NCBI GenBank assembly: GCA_023437225.1
Contig: JAEZGS010000016.1
Coordinates: 124,001-188,000, forward strand
From: Bacteroidota bacterium
GTDB taxonomy: Bacteria; Bacteroidota; Bacteroidia; Chitinophagales; Chitinophagaceae
Length of the DNA: 64,000 bases
Reading direction: 5' to 3'
The stretch's first letter is position 1. The number at the start of each line of letters is the position of its first letter. The notes beneath the pieces were generated by a model. That model saw nothing but the letters and a program-made list of their open reading frames with translations. It searched no databases and was not told the origin of the DNA. This document shows, in pieces, positions 1 through 7,955 of the stretch. The translations under genes and the position numbers were made by a program.

Positions 1-1
1 A

Positions 2-526
2 TGGATCAACGGTTTTGCTGAGATCATTAAGCATGCCTGCATAAAAGATGCTGACATGTTCAACGAGTTGAGTGTTTCTAACATACGCAGTTATAGGAAA
101 GATCAAAAGGCTTTGCTTGATCTGCTCATGCGGAACGCTATGTTGAAATCACGTGTTGTTCGTAAAGATGAATTTGAACAGGGTGAGCGCAGGCTGCTAA
201 ATTTTGGACATACTATTGGTCATGCAATAGAGAATGAATATGCGCTGCTTCATGGGCACGCAATCTCTGTTGGAATGATTGCAGCTTCAAAACTTTCAGA
301 AAAATTGAATGGCTTCAGGGAAACAAAGAGCGTTCAGCGATTACTAAAAAGATATGGATTGCCTGTCAATTTTGATTTTGATGTAGAGAAAGCGATCCAT
401 ATGTTGAAGCTCGACAAGAAGAAGGTTAGCTCGACCATGAATTTTATATTATTGGATCGCATTGGAAAGGCTCGAGTAGAAGCAATACCAATGGATCAAT
501 TGGAAGTGATGATCAAACATCTATAA
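2..526 (+). CDS. aroB: 3-dehydroquinate synthase, C-terminal part (5' end outside window)
   Basis: Cyclises DAHP to 3-dehydroquinate, the second step of the shikimate pathway in the cytoplasm. The frame is open from base 2 and encodes the family's GFAEIIKHA segment before the first internal ATG at base 56, so the gene enters from the left and only about the last 174 residues are present. The motif NFGHTIGHAIE, which carries metal-binding histidines, is visible. The stop at 524-526 lies two bases before the aroA start, so aroB, aroA and aroC look like one transcription unit. Confidence 0.95.
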   Translation, partial: WINGFAEIIKHACIKDADMFNELSVSNIRSYRKDQKALLDLLMRNAMLKSRVVRKDEFEQGERRLLNFGHTIGHAIENEYALLHGHAISVGMIAASKLSEKLNGFRETKSVQRLLKRYGLPVNFDFDVEKAIHMLKLDKKKVSSTMNFILLDRIGKARVEAIPMDQLEVMIKHL

Positions 527-528
527 TC

Positions 529-1809
529 TTGATTACAACCATTCACCCATCATCCATAACCGCAAGTATACAGGCTCCTGCATCGAAGAGCTCCATGCAG
601 CGTGCTTGTGCTGCGGCTCTTCTTGCTAAAGGAACGTCAGTCATTAAACGTCCCGGTGAATCTAACGACGATCTTGCGGCTCTTGATGTTATTCAAAAGC
701 TGGGAGCGAAAGTAGAAAGGCGGGATAATGGTGATCTGGTTGTTACCAGTGACGGCATCAATCCAGGAAACGATGAAATCAATTGTGGAGAAAGTGGGCT
801 TGGTATAAGAATGTTCACACCTCTCGTTGCATTAAGCAACAGGCGACTTACCGTCAGCGGTGAAGGCAGTTTGGTGACGCGGCCAATGAGTTTTTTTGAT
901 GAGATACTACCAAAACTTCATGTGAACATCTCCAGCAACAATGGTAAAGTTCCGCTTATTATACAAGGGCCTTTGGAACCCGCAAACATAGAGATCGATG
1001 GATCTCTGAGTTCTCAGTTTCTTACCGGATTGTTGATGGCCTTCGGCGCTGCAGGAGCTTCGGATAAGACCATTACTGTACGTGATTTAAAAAGCAAGCC
1101 TTATATAGATCTCACACTCGATGTGATGAAGCGGTTTGGAGTGAAAGTGGATAACCACAATCATAAGGAATATTATTTTACATCCACAAACCAGGGGTTT
1201 CAGCCCTCTACCTACGAGGTTGAAGGCGATTGGAGCGGTGCTGCGTTTTTGCTGGTATCGGGAGCGATTGCCGGTCGTATCAAGGTAACCGGTCTGGATC
1301 CAATGAGTACGCAGGCGGATAAGGCAATTCTTACAGCTTTGTCGATGTGCGGCGCGGAATTGTCTGTACGTCAGGATGAGATAGTTATTGGGCCGGGTTT
1401 CTTAAATGCGTTCCACTTTGATGCAACGGATTGTCCCGATCTCTTTCCTCCATTGGTGTCGCTCGCTTCATATTGCAACGGTCACACGGTCATAAAAGGT
1501 GTGAACAGGCTTAAGCACAAAGAAAGTGACCGCGGCATTACGTTGAAGGAGGAATTTGCAAAGCTTGGTGTTGACATCAATTTGCAGGACGATCTAATGA
1601 TCATCAATGGTGACGGGAATTTGAAAGGAGGCGTGGTGCATTCGCGACATGATCATCGCATAGCAATGGCATGTGCAGTAGCAGGCCTTAGGGCAGCTTC
1701 TGCAACTACCATCGAACAATCAGATGCCATTAATAAGTCGTACCCTGCATTTTTCGAACACATGAAGTTGCTTGGTGCACGTGTTGAGCATGAATTGCAA
1801 ACGGTATAA
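529..1809 (+). CDS. aroA: 3-phosphoshikimate 1-carboxyvinyltransferase (EPSP synthase)
   Basis: Transfers the enolpyruvyl group of PEP to shikimate-3-phosphate. 426 residues, the normal length. The start is TTG, two bases after the aroB stop. Visible family motifs: PASKSSMQRA near the N-terminus (substrate lysine), SSQFLTGLLMAFG, KESDRG and DHRIAMACA near the C-terminus. The usual LGNAGT(A/S)xR loop that contacts PEP reads CGESGLGIRMFTPL here. I believe this variant occurs in relatives, but I cannot confirm that from one sequence. It follows aroB and precedes aroC by 32 bases. Confidence 0.95.
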   Translation: MITTIHPSSITASIQAPASKSSMQRACAAALLAKGTSVIKRPGESNDDLAALDVIQKLGAKVERRDNGDLVVTSDGINPGNDEINCGESGLGIRMFTPLVALSNRRLTVSGEGSLVTRPMSFFDEILPKLHVNISSNNGKVPLIIQGPLEPANIEIDGSLSSQFLTGLLMAFGAAGASDKTITVRDLKSKPYIDLTLDVMKRFGVKVDNHNHKEYYFTSTNQGFQPSTYEVEGDWSGAAFLLVSGAIAGRIKVTGLDPMSTQADKAILTALSMCGAELSVRQDEIVIGPGFLNAFHFDATDCPDLFPPLVSLASYCNGHTVIKGVNRLKHKESDRGITLKEEFAKLGVDINLQDDLMIINGDGNLKGGVVHSRHDHRIAMACAVAGLRAASATTIEQSDAINKSYPAFFEHMKLLGARVEHELQTV

Positions 1810-1841
1810 GGGAATATTTCATAACCAATAATCATTGTGCA

Positions 1842-2840
1842 GTGAACTCATTCGGAAGAATTTTTAGGTTAAGCATCCTTGGTGAGTCGCATGGCGAAAG
1901 CGTAGGCGTGGTCATTGATGGTTGTCCCGCGGGCCTCGAAGTTCGACAGGAAGATTTTATGCCCGATTTGTTAAGGAGGCAGGGAGGCAATCAGAAAGGA
2001 ACCACACCACGGAAAGAAGACGACATACCGGCGTTCAGGAGTGGTGTTTTCCGCGATCGTTCAACCGGGGCGCCCATTACAATTCTATTTGAGAACAACA
2101 ACACAAGGTCGACCGACTACGATAAGATCCGGGCCATTCCAAGGCCAGGGCATGCTGATTTTGTGGCCCATAAAAAATTTGGCGGCTTCGAAGATTATCG
2201 CGGCGGTGGTCATTTCAGTGGGCGCCTGACGGTTGGAATCGTTGCAGCCGGGGTTGTTGCAAAAAAACTACTTGCAAGCATCAACGTTCATGTTGAAGCC
2301 AATATCAAAGAGATCGGCGGACTTGAAGATGTTGATGCAGGCCTTCAACGCGGAATAGATGCAAAAGACTCTGTGGGTGGTATTGTGGAATGTACTGCAG
2401 CGGGACTTCCGATAGGCCTCGGCGAACCTTTTTTTGATTCAGTGGAATCGTTGATCGCACACGCTGTGTTTTCAATACCTGCAATAAAAGGTGTTGAATT
2501 TGGCGCCGGCTTTGCAGCCGCGCGTATGTTTGGCGCCGAACATAATGACGCGATCATAGATGGTTCAGGGCTTACAGGTACAAACCATGCAGGGGGTGTG
2601 GTTGGAGGAATAACAAACTCTAACGAACTGAAATTCAGGGTGGCCGTTAAGCCGACCTCATCCACTCCGCAGGAACAAAAGAGCCTTAACTGGGAAACCG
2701 GCCAGGTGGAAAATTTTTCTGTAAAGGGCCGCCATGACTTGTGCATAGCCCTCCGCGTTCCAGTGGTATTGGAAGCAATGACCGCTATTGTATTGTGTGA
2801 TCTATTGCTCCTGGAACAAAAAATACCCCGGGTTTTGTGA
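1842..2840 (+). CDS. aroC: Chorismate synthase
   Basis: Converts EPSP to chorismate using reduced FMN, the last shared step of aromatic biosynthesis. 332 residues, slightly shorter than the usual 350-360. It starts with GTG. Motifs seen: GESHGESVGVVIDGCP at the N-terminus, RPGHAD and RGGGHFSGRLT in the middle, and GGITNS towards the C-terminus. Third in the aroB-aroA-aroC run. Long antisense frames over it (for example 2345-2875) are composition shadows. Confidence 0.95.
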   Translation: MNSFGRIFRLSILGESHGESVGVVIDGCPAGLEVRQEDFMPDLLRRQGGNQKGTTPRKEDDIPAFRSGVFRDRSTGAPITILFENNNTRSTDYDKIRAIPRPGHADFVAHKKFGGFEDYRGGGHFSGRLTVGIVAAGVVAKKLLASINVHVEANIKEIGGLEDVDAGLQRGIDAKDSVGGIVECTAAGLPIGLGEPFFDSVESLIAHAVFSIPAIKGVEFGAGFAAARMFGAEHNDAIIDGSGLTGTNHAGGVVGGITNSNELKFRVAVKPTSSTPQEQKSLNWETGQVENFSVKGRHDLCIALRVPVVLEAMTAIVLCDLLLLEQKIPRVL

Positions 2841-2904
2841 TGAAGGTCATGTTTCCAAATCTTAAGGTGCCGCAAAAATCATCTGCACCATTTGCAAAAA
2901 AAGT

Positions 2905-2912
2905 TAGGTTTG
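2905..2912 (+). promoter_or_regulatory. Bacteroidota -7 promoter element TAGGTTTG
   Basis: Matches the TAnnTTTG consensus recognised by the Bacteroidota primary sigma factor. It lies 10 bases before the ATG of the L,D-transpeptidase gene, which would give a very short leader. No convincing -33 TTTG at the expected distance is visible. Confidence 0.4.
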
Positions 2913-2921
2913 TGATAACTC

Positions 2922-4583
2922 ATGACCCGTCTGTTATCATATTGTCTTGCAGCATTGCTGCTTTTTGCCTGCTTTGCCTGTGGTGACTCATATGAAGCAG
3001 GCGATGTAGATATCGTGGAATCACCTGAACAGATTCCGGAAAGGATCAACCTGGATATCCGTAAGGTAATAGAATATGCGTCATCGCATGCTTTCACGAT
3101 TGACGACAGCACCAGGCTTTCCAGCTTCGATCTCATACATCAATACTACGATCAGCATGACTATCAACCAACCTGGTCGATGGAGGCAGTTTGGAAAGCT
3201 CAGTCCGATTCTTTATTCGCTTTTATCAAACGGTGCAGGAACTATGGATTGTTTGAAAGCGACTATCATTTCAGTGCTCTTACATCAATAAAAGAACGTT
3301 TGAAGGATTCTGCGCAGGCACGTAATGCATTGCTTTGGACAACTGCGGATCTTTTACTTACTGATGCTTTCTTTACCCTGTTGCGCGATGTCAAAGAAGG
3401 ACGTATTCCTATTGACACCCTTACCGCAAGAACAGACACGTTGGTAAGGCCGGAACTGTACAAGGGACTGCTGATGCAGTTTATGGGAAAACGTCCGATA
3501 ACAGATATCGTTGCGAGCATCGAACCGAAGCATGAAGGATACGTTGCACTTCGCAGTTCGTTGCCTTCTTTCCTGGATACTGCAATAATTCATGAGACCA
3601 CGTACCTGCAGTTCCCTTTCAAAGATTCAATGATTTTTGTCCGTAACCTTCAGCGTCGGCTATACGAACTTGATTACCTGCCTGCACCGGATCAGCCTTT
3701 TGATACATTGACATTAAGAAAAGCAATAAGCGCGTATCAAAAAGACAAGAAATTAAAAGTCACAGGTAGAATAAATCAGGTGTTGATCAACAACCTTAAT
3801 ATGAGCGACCTGGAACGATTCAAGATCATTGCGCTCACACTTGATAAGTACAAGCAATTACCAGACAGTTTACCCGCAACCTATGTATGGGTCAATGTTC
3901 CGGCGTATAGGATGAAGGTTGTGGACATGGACTCGATCGCACTTGAATCAAAGGTCATTGTGGGTACGCAAAAGACCCCGACACCGGAGATCGTATCAAG
4001 GATCTCTAATTTTGTGACTTATCCGCAATGGACAGTTCCTTACAGCATTATTTTCAAAGAGATGTTACCGCAAATTCAGCGTGATGTTAACTATCTCGAC
4101 AAACAAAATCTGATGGTGGTTGACAGGAATGATAACATTATTGATCCTTACACCGTAAACTGGGCGAAGCTGAGTAAGAAAAATTTTCCATACCAGTTGC
4201 GTCAACGCCAGGGCGATGATAACTCGCTCGGGGTAATGAAGTTTAATTTTAAAAATAAGCATTCAGTTTACCTGCATGATACAAATGCCCGATGGATGTT
4301 TCAAAAAACAGATCGTTCGTTAAGTCATGGTTGTGTAAGAGTTCAAAAATGGAAGGAGCTTGCAGAGTTTCTCGTTCGATATGATTCTGTTACCAACCCA
4401 ATGGACTCCATAAGTAACTGGATAACCCGGAAAGAAAAACATATCGTTTATGGCTTTACGCCAGTGCCGATTTTTATAAGATATTTTACCTGCGATGTAT
4501 CGGAAGGAAGGATTAAATTCTATGAAGATATTTACGGAACGGATCGGCTGTTGAGAGAGAAATATTTTCGAAAGAAACTTTGA
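2922..4583 (+). CDS. L,D-transpeptidase (YkuD family, YcbB/LdtD-like), predicted lipoprotein
   Basis: Predicted to make 3-3 peptidoglycan cross-links or to attach proteins to peptidoglycan in the periplasm. 553 residues. An N-terminal hydrophobic stretch with lipobox-like cysteines at 17 and 20 suggests a lipoprotein. A peptidoglycan-binding-like helical domain spans roughly residues 241-292 and the YkuD catalytic domain roughly 320-490. The signature SHGCVRV is at residues 468-474 with nucleophile Cys471. The long N-terminal region resembles YcbB-type enzymes rather than minimal ErfK types. Only 6 bases separate it from the RlpA-like gene, so the two are likely co-transcribed. Confidence 0.9.
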   Translation: MTRLLSYCLAALLLFACFACGDSYEAGDVDIVESPEQIPERINLDIRKVIEYASSHAFTIDDSTRLSSFDLIHQYYDQHDYQPTWSMEAVWKAQSDSLFAFIKRCRNYGLFESDYHFSALTSIKERLKDSAQARNALLWTTADLLLTDAFFTLLRDVKEGRIPIDTLTARTDTLVRPELYKGLLMQFMGKRPITDIVASIEPKHEGYVALRSSLPSFLDTAIIHETTYLQFPFKDSMIFVRNLQRRLYELDYLPAPDQPFDTLTLRKAISAYQKDKKLKVTGRINQVLINNLNMSDLERFKIIALTLDKYKQLPDSLPATYVWVNVPAYRMKVVDMDSIALESKVIVGTQKTPTPEIVSRISNFVTYPQWTVPYSIIFKEMLPQIQRDVNYLDKQNLMVVDRNDNIIDPYTVNWAKLSKKNFPYQLRQRQGDDNSLGVMKFNFKNKHSVYLHDTNARWMFQKTDRSLSHGCVRVQKWKELAEFLVRYDSVTNPMDSISNWITRKEKHIVYGFTPVPIFIRYFTCDVSEGRIKFYEDIYGTDRLLREKYFRKKL

Positions 4584-4589
4584 TCACCT

Positions 4590-5054
4590 ATGAAAACCTT
4601 ACTTCTTTTAATAGCTCTTTCAATTACATACCTGGTTTCACATTCAACGCGAAGCAGAAGGCCCGGCAATGTAAAGCATGCCACTCAGGCAAATTTGAAC
4701 AGTGACGACACCATTAAGCGTACACGCGTTCAAAACTTGGAACCGGTTCAATATGGAGTGGCAAGTTATTACCATCAGAAATTCAATGGGAAGAAAACCG
4801 CAAGCGGCGACCTGTATGATCCAAAAAAATTCACAGCCGCACACAACAGCCTTCCCTTCAACACGTGGATTAAAGTTACGAACCTGAGAAACAAGCGAAC
4901 GGTGTTCGTGATGGTGAACGACAGGTTACATCACCGCAACAAGCGGTTGGTAGATCTTAGTCGCGTGGCGGCGGTTAAATTAGGTTATGTTGGTAGGGGG
5001 CTTGAAAAGGTGAAAGTGGAGGTTTTAGGCAAGGAACGCCCGGAGGGTATGTAA
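4590..5054 (+). CDS. RlpA-like septal/wall protein (double-psi beta-barrel)
   Basis: 154 residues: an N-terminal signal peptide (about 1-20), a short linker, then an RlpA-type double-psi barrel from GVASYYHQKFNGKKTASG to the C-terminus. RlpA proteins are lytic transglycosylases or peptidoglycan-associated septal proteins. The usual INDRGPF motif reads VNDRLHHRNKRLVDLS, which keeps the Asp-Arg and the DLS segment. There is no SPOR domain, common for short family members. It lies directly behind the L,D-transpeptidase, which fits a wall-remodelling role. Confidence 0.82.
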   Translation: MKTLLLLIALSITYLVSHSTRSRRPGNVKHATQANLNSDDTIKRTRVQNLEPVQYGVASYYHQKFNGKKTASGDLYDPKKFTAAHNSLPFNTWIKVTNLRNKRTVFVMVNDRLHHRNKRLVDLSRVAAVKLGYVGRGLEKVKVEVLGKERPEGM

Positions 5055-5091
5055 TGTGGAATAATTTATTTCTCTATTGAAAGCCATGCGC

Positions 5092-5099
5092 TATTTTTG
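5092..5099 (+). promoter_or_regulatory. Bacteroidota -7 promoter element TATTTTTG
   Basis: Full match to TAnnTTTG, 26 bases before the ATG of the following outer-membrane protein gene. A TTG at 5077-5079 is closer than the usual -33 spacing. Confidence 0.5.
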
Positions 5100-5125
5100 C
5101 CGCTACTTGAACAAAACCCCTGTTT

Positions 5126-5725
5126 ATGAAGAAATTTGGCGCAGTTTTCACCCTAGTTATTGTTTCATTTTTTCAGGCTTTCAGCCAGGAAGAATCGTTG
5201 GTACAGGAGCCAAGCCTTGGCGTTCATTTCTTTTACAACGATTTCCAGAGTGCAGCGAATGTGCGGGCAAGTTCTTTAGCCAGTGCGTTTAAGAATAGCC
5301 AGTTCGGTAAGATCGGAAATATGTCTGGCGGCGTTGCAGTAAACTACATACAAGGCATTTGCAATAAGGTAGATTTTACAAGTACACTGGCAATGTCAAA
5401 CCTGGATTATCCTCTCAGAGACCATGATGCAGTAGGTGAGGAAAAGATACTTCTCGAAGCCGACGCATCGGTACGCGCAAAGATGGTTTCAAACAAATAT
5501 TTAGTTAGCCCTTACTTACAGGTGGGTGTTGGTGCTTCGTCTTGGAACGGCTACTTCGGTGCCTTTATTCCAGCGGGTCTGGGTTTGCAATTCAATATTC
5601 CTGGTAACACAAGTTATATACTAGTGAATTCTCAGTATCGAATTCCCATCACCAAAACTTCTAACTATCATTTCTTTTATTCGATAGGCTTTGCTGGAAG
5701 GATCGGTGGACTTAAGGCTAAGTAA
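5126..5725 (+). CDS. Predicted outer-membrane beta-barrel protein
   Basis: 199 residues with a clear signal peptide ending near FFQAFSQ. The rest is alternating hydrophobic and polar residues with many Gly, Ser and aromatic positions, and a GFAGRIGGLKAK-type end, typical of small 8-stranded barrels in Bacteroidota. No enzymatic motif is seen and I cannot assign a function. It has its own promoter-like element upstream and a strong terminator downstream, so it is probably monocistronic. Confidence 0.65.
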   Translation: MKKFGAVFTLVIVSFFQAFSQEESLVQEPSLGVHFFYNDFQSAANVRASSLASAFKNSQFGKIGNMSGGVAVNYIQGICNKVDFTSTLAMSNLDYPLRDHDAVGEEKILLEADASVRAKMVSNKYLVSPYLQVGVGASSWNGYFGAFIPAGLGLQFNIPGNTSYILVNSQYRIPITKTSNYHFFYSIGFAGRIGGLKAK

Positions 5726-5773
5726 AGTAAGTCATACAGCCGCATAAAAATAATTACTGTAATGTCAGTCGTG

Positions 5774-5805
5774 AAAACACCATCAATCGATGGTGTTTTT
5801 CTTTT
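5774..5805 (+). terminator. Rho-independent terminator
   Basis: Inverted repeat AAAACACCATC / GATGGTGTTTT with a 4-base loop, followed by TCTTTTT. It lies 48 bases after the outer-membrane protein stop codon. Confidence 0.85.
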
Positions 5806-5900
5806 TGTTTGAGGCTGATCTTCTCATGCTAATGATTTACTGGTTGTTTAGTTTTATCTCGTGAGCGATTCACAGATTGAAACAATAACCATAAAACTAA

Positions 5901-7247
5901 ATGATCATGAGAAGGAGAGGGATTTGTGTAGCAGGTTTAATGTGCATTCTCATTGCATCCTGTAAAAAGAACGTTGACCAGAACATTTCAGTTGTGCCCG
6001 ATGATCCTGGCACACCCGCAGTTAATGAACGTGCAGAACTGAACCGCGAGATGGCGAAATTGATTGAAGGAGTTTACCAGGACCCTAATGCATTTTATGA
6101 AGTGAATGCTGCGGTTGCTTCTGAGCATTATGAAGATGAAACGGTGCCATTGAAAGACCTGTTATTTCCTGAGTACAGCGAATTATACAAATCAGATGCG
6201 TTTGTTAAGTCCGGCGCTGTAAAAGGAACGTTTAAGAAACGTTTTTATGAAGAACTTGGTCGCAACGCTTACCCGGAAATTAGGCGCGCTTTGTACCATG
6301 GCAATGTGAATCGTGAGATTGTTCAAAGTATCAATGCAGTGTCTCCGGCCACCGATACAAGTGCTGAAATATTTTCAAATTCAAATGGGGTAGCTATCTA
6401 TTTTCCTTACTCCGAAAATTTCGGAACTCTATTTAACAGCGCATACTTTGATAACATAAATAAAGATCCCCGGGGCAAGCTTGCCACTATAGTAGCAGCA
6501 GACCGTGACGCTGATTCAGGTCCCGGACGCGAGCCTTATATCGGAGGAGAATACCGGACGACGATGAAAATAATGTATACGAATGTTACGGTAAATGATA
6601 GTTATGCTGAATCAAATCCAACGCATATAGTGGGAGTTAAACCCGAGCCCAGAAAGACGCTAATGGGCGCTGATACGGTTCCTGTGGGCGGATCACTGCG
6701 TGTATATCACGGCGTTTCAGTGTTGAAAAGAAATCTTGACAGGTTAATCAGCTTTACAGGTAACGGAGGAGGTTCTGAGATGAAGGTTTGTCGAATCAGT
6801 GGCTACCTTCAGATGAAAGATCAGCAGGTAACAAGTTACGCTTCGGACCTTATCACCATTCATTATAAACGAAAAGACGTACGTAAGCAGCGCGCTAAAT
6901 ATGTGATGGGCATTTGGGACCCGAACTGGAAGAAAGACAATTTTGAGCAGGTATATGCCGTATGGGAAGATGATAACCAGGGTACCAAGAAATTCAATGG
7001 TTCGCTTAAAACAACTCTCAAGCTAAGCAGCATGCTTACTGGTGTTGCGGATATTGGCTTTGATGTATCAATAAGCACTCAGGACGAAATAGTAACTCAA
7101 CGAAAAATCGATAGACAATCATACCTGACATATGCCAAGGTACAACAGGGATGTGGAGTATTGTTCCTGCCGATTTTTGGAGTAAACTGGCCATGGTACG
7201 ATTGCGGTACCATCTGGCAATACACATGGCCCTACCGAATTATTTAA
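5901..7247 (+). CDS. Unrecognised lipoprotein
   Basis: 448 residues. An N-terminal RRR segment is followed by a hydrophobic stretch and a lipobox ending LIASC (Cys21), so it is probably an outer-membrane or surface lipoprotein. An ATG two codons in (5907) is an alternative start. The middle includes segments such as IYFPYSENFG and AADRDADSGPGREPYIGGEY, and the last third is rich in aromatic residues ending in PWYDCGTIWQYTWPYRII. I do not recognise a domain. The gene for a barrel protein follows after 15 bases, so the two may form a lipoprotein-barrel pair. Confidence 0.7.
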   Translation: MIMRRRGICVAGLMCILIASCKKNVDQNISVVPDDPGTPAVNERAELNREMAKLIEGVYQDPNAFYEVNAAVASEHYEDETVPLKDLLFPEYSELYKSDAFVKSGAVKGTFKKRFYEELGRNAYPEIRRALYHGNVNREIVQSINAVSPATDTSAEIFSNSNGVAIYFPYSENFGTLFNSAYFDNINKDPRGKLATIVAADRDADSGPGREPYIGGEYRTTMKIMYTNVTVNDSYAESNPTHIVGVKPEPRKTLMGADTVPVGGSLRVYHGVSVLKRNLDRLISFTGNGGGSEMKVCRISGYLQMKDQQVTSYASDLITIHYKRKDVRKQRAKYVMGIWDPNWKKDNFEQVYAVWEDDNQGTKKFNGSLKTTLKLSSMLTGVADIGFDVSISTQDEIVTQRKIDRQSYLTYAKVQQGCGVLFLPIFGVNWPWYDCGTIWQYTWPYRII

Positions 7248-7262
7248 TAATACCTCACTATC

Positions 7263-7952
7263 ATGTCGAAAAGATTCGCCTGCTTCTCTGCATTGCTTTT
7301 AATTCTTAATGGTTTTGTTTCTGCACAGCATGCAACAGTAATGGAACCAAAACTCGGTAAGTGGAGCGTTTCTGTGGGATATGGTATTGCGGGAAGCTTC
7401 TTCGTACGTAGTTATGATGAAAGCGCTGTCACGCCGGGAGATGTATATTTTTATAAGAAGAAGTTCATGGGCGAAGCTAAATCAATGGGTTTGCGCTACC
7501 GGTTGAGCAAGGGTTATTCTTTAAGTCTCGATTATACAGCTCAGCGCTTTAGCGGTCGGGTAAATTATACAGGTAAGATAGGACCTGTTACCATTTTTGT
7601 CGATAGGCGAATCTATCATGTTGATAACATTTACTCAATACTTGTTGGAAAGCAAGTTTATACATCGGCTCAACAAGGGTTAGCAACATTGGAGGGGGCG
7701 TTAGGTGTTTATTACATCAGATCAAGACAAAATGAACTGAAGTTTGTACCTGCGTTTGCAACCTACGAGGATGAAGAGAGAAACTATAATAACTCTCACC
7801 TGGAAGAGGCGGGAGCTTGTATGGAACTTAACTATGAATGGGCATTTCAACCGCGAATGATTCTGGGAATCAAAGGACGGTTTTTGTTTACACTATCAAC
7901 AATGGCTGCAGAATCAATCATTCTGCAGCCATCATTAACTTATAAGTTTTAG
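7263..7952 (+). CDS. Predicted outer-membrane beta-barrel protein
   Basis: 229 residues with a signal peptide (about 1-21, ending VSAQ). The body shows repeated amphipathic strands (KWSVSVGYGIAGSFF, SKGYSLSLDYTAQRF) and ends LQPSLTYKF, with the terminal aromatic residue typical of BAM substrates. Function unknown. It lies 15 bases after the lipoprotein gene and ends 3 bases from the convergent PBP1A gene. Confidence 0.65.
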   Translation: MSKRFACFSALLLILNGFVSAQHATVMEPKLGKWSVSVGYGIAGSFFVRSYDESAVTPGDVYFYKKKFMGEAKSMGLRYRLSKGYSLSLDYTAQRFSGRVNYTGKIGPVTIFVDRRIYHVDNIYSILVGKQVYTSAQQGLATLEGALGVYYIRSRQNELKFVPAFATYEDEERNYNNSHLEEAGACMELNYEWAFQPRMILGIKGRFLFTLSTMAAESIILQPSLTYKF

Positions 7953-7955
7953 ATA

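Noticed and set aside
2345..2875. 176-residue minus-strand frame over aroC
   Set aside because: Shadow of a conserved chorismate synthase gene.
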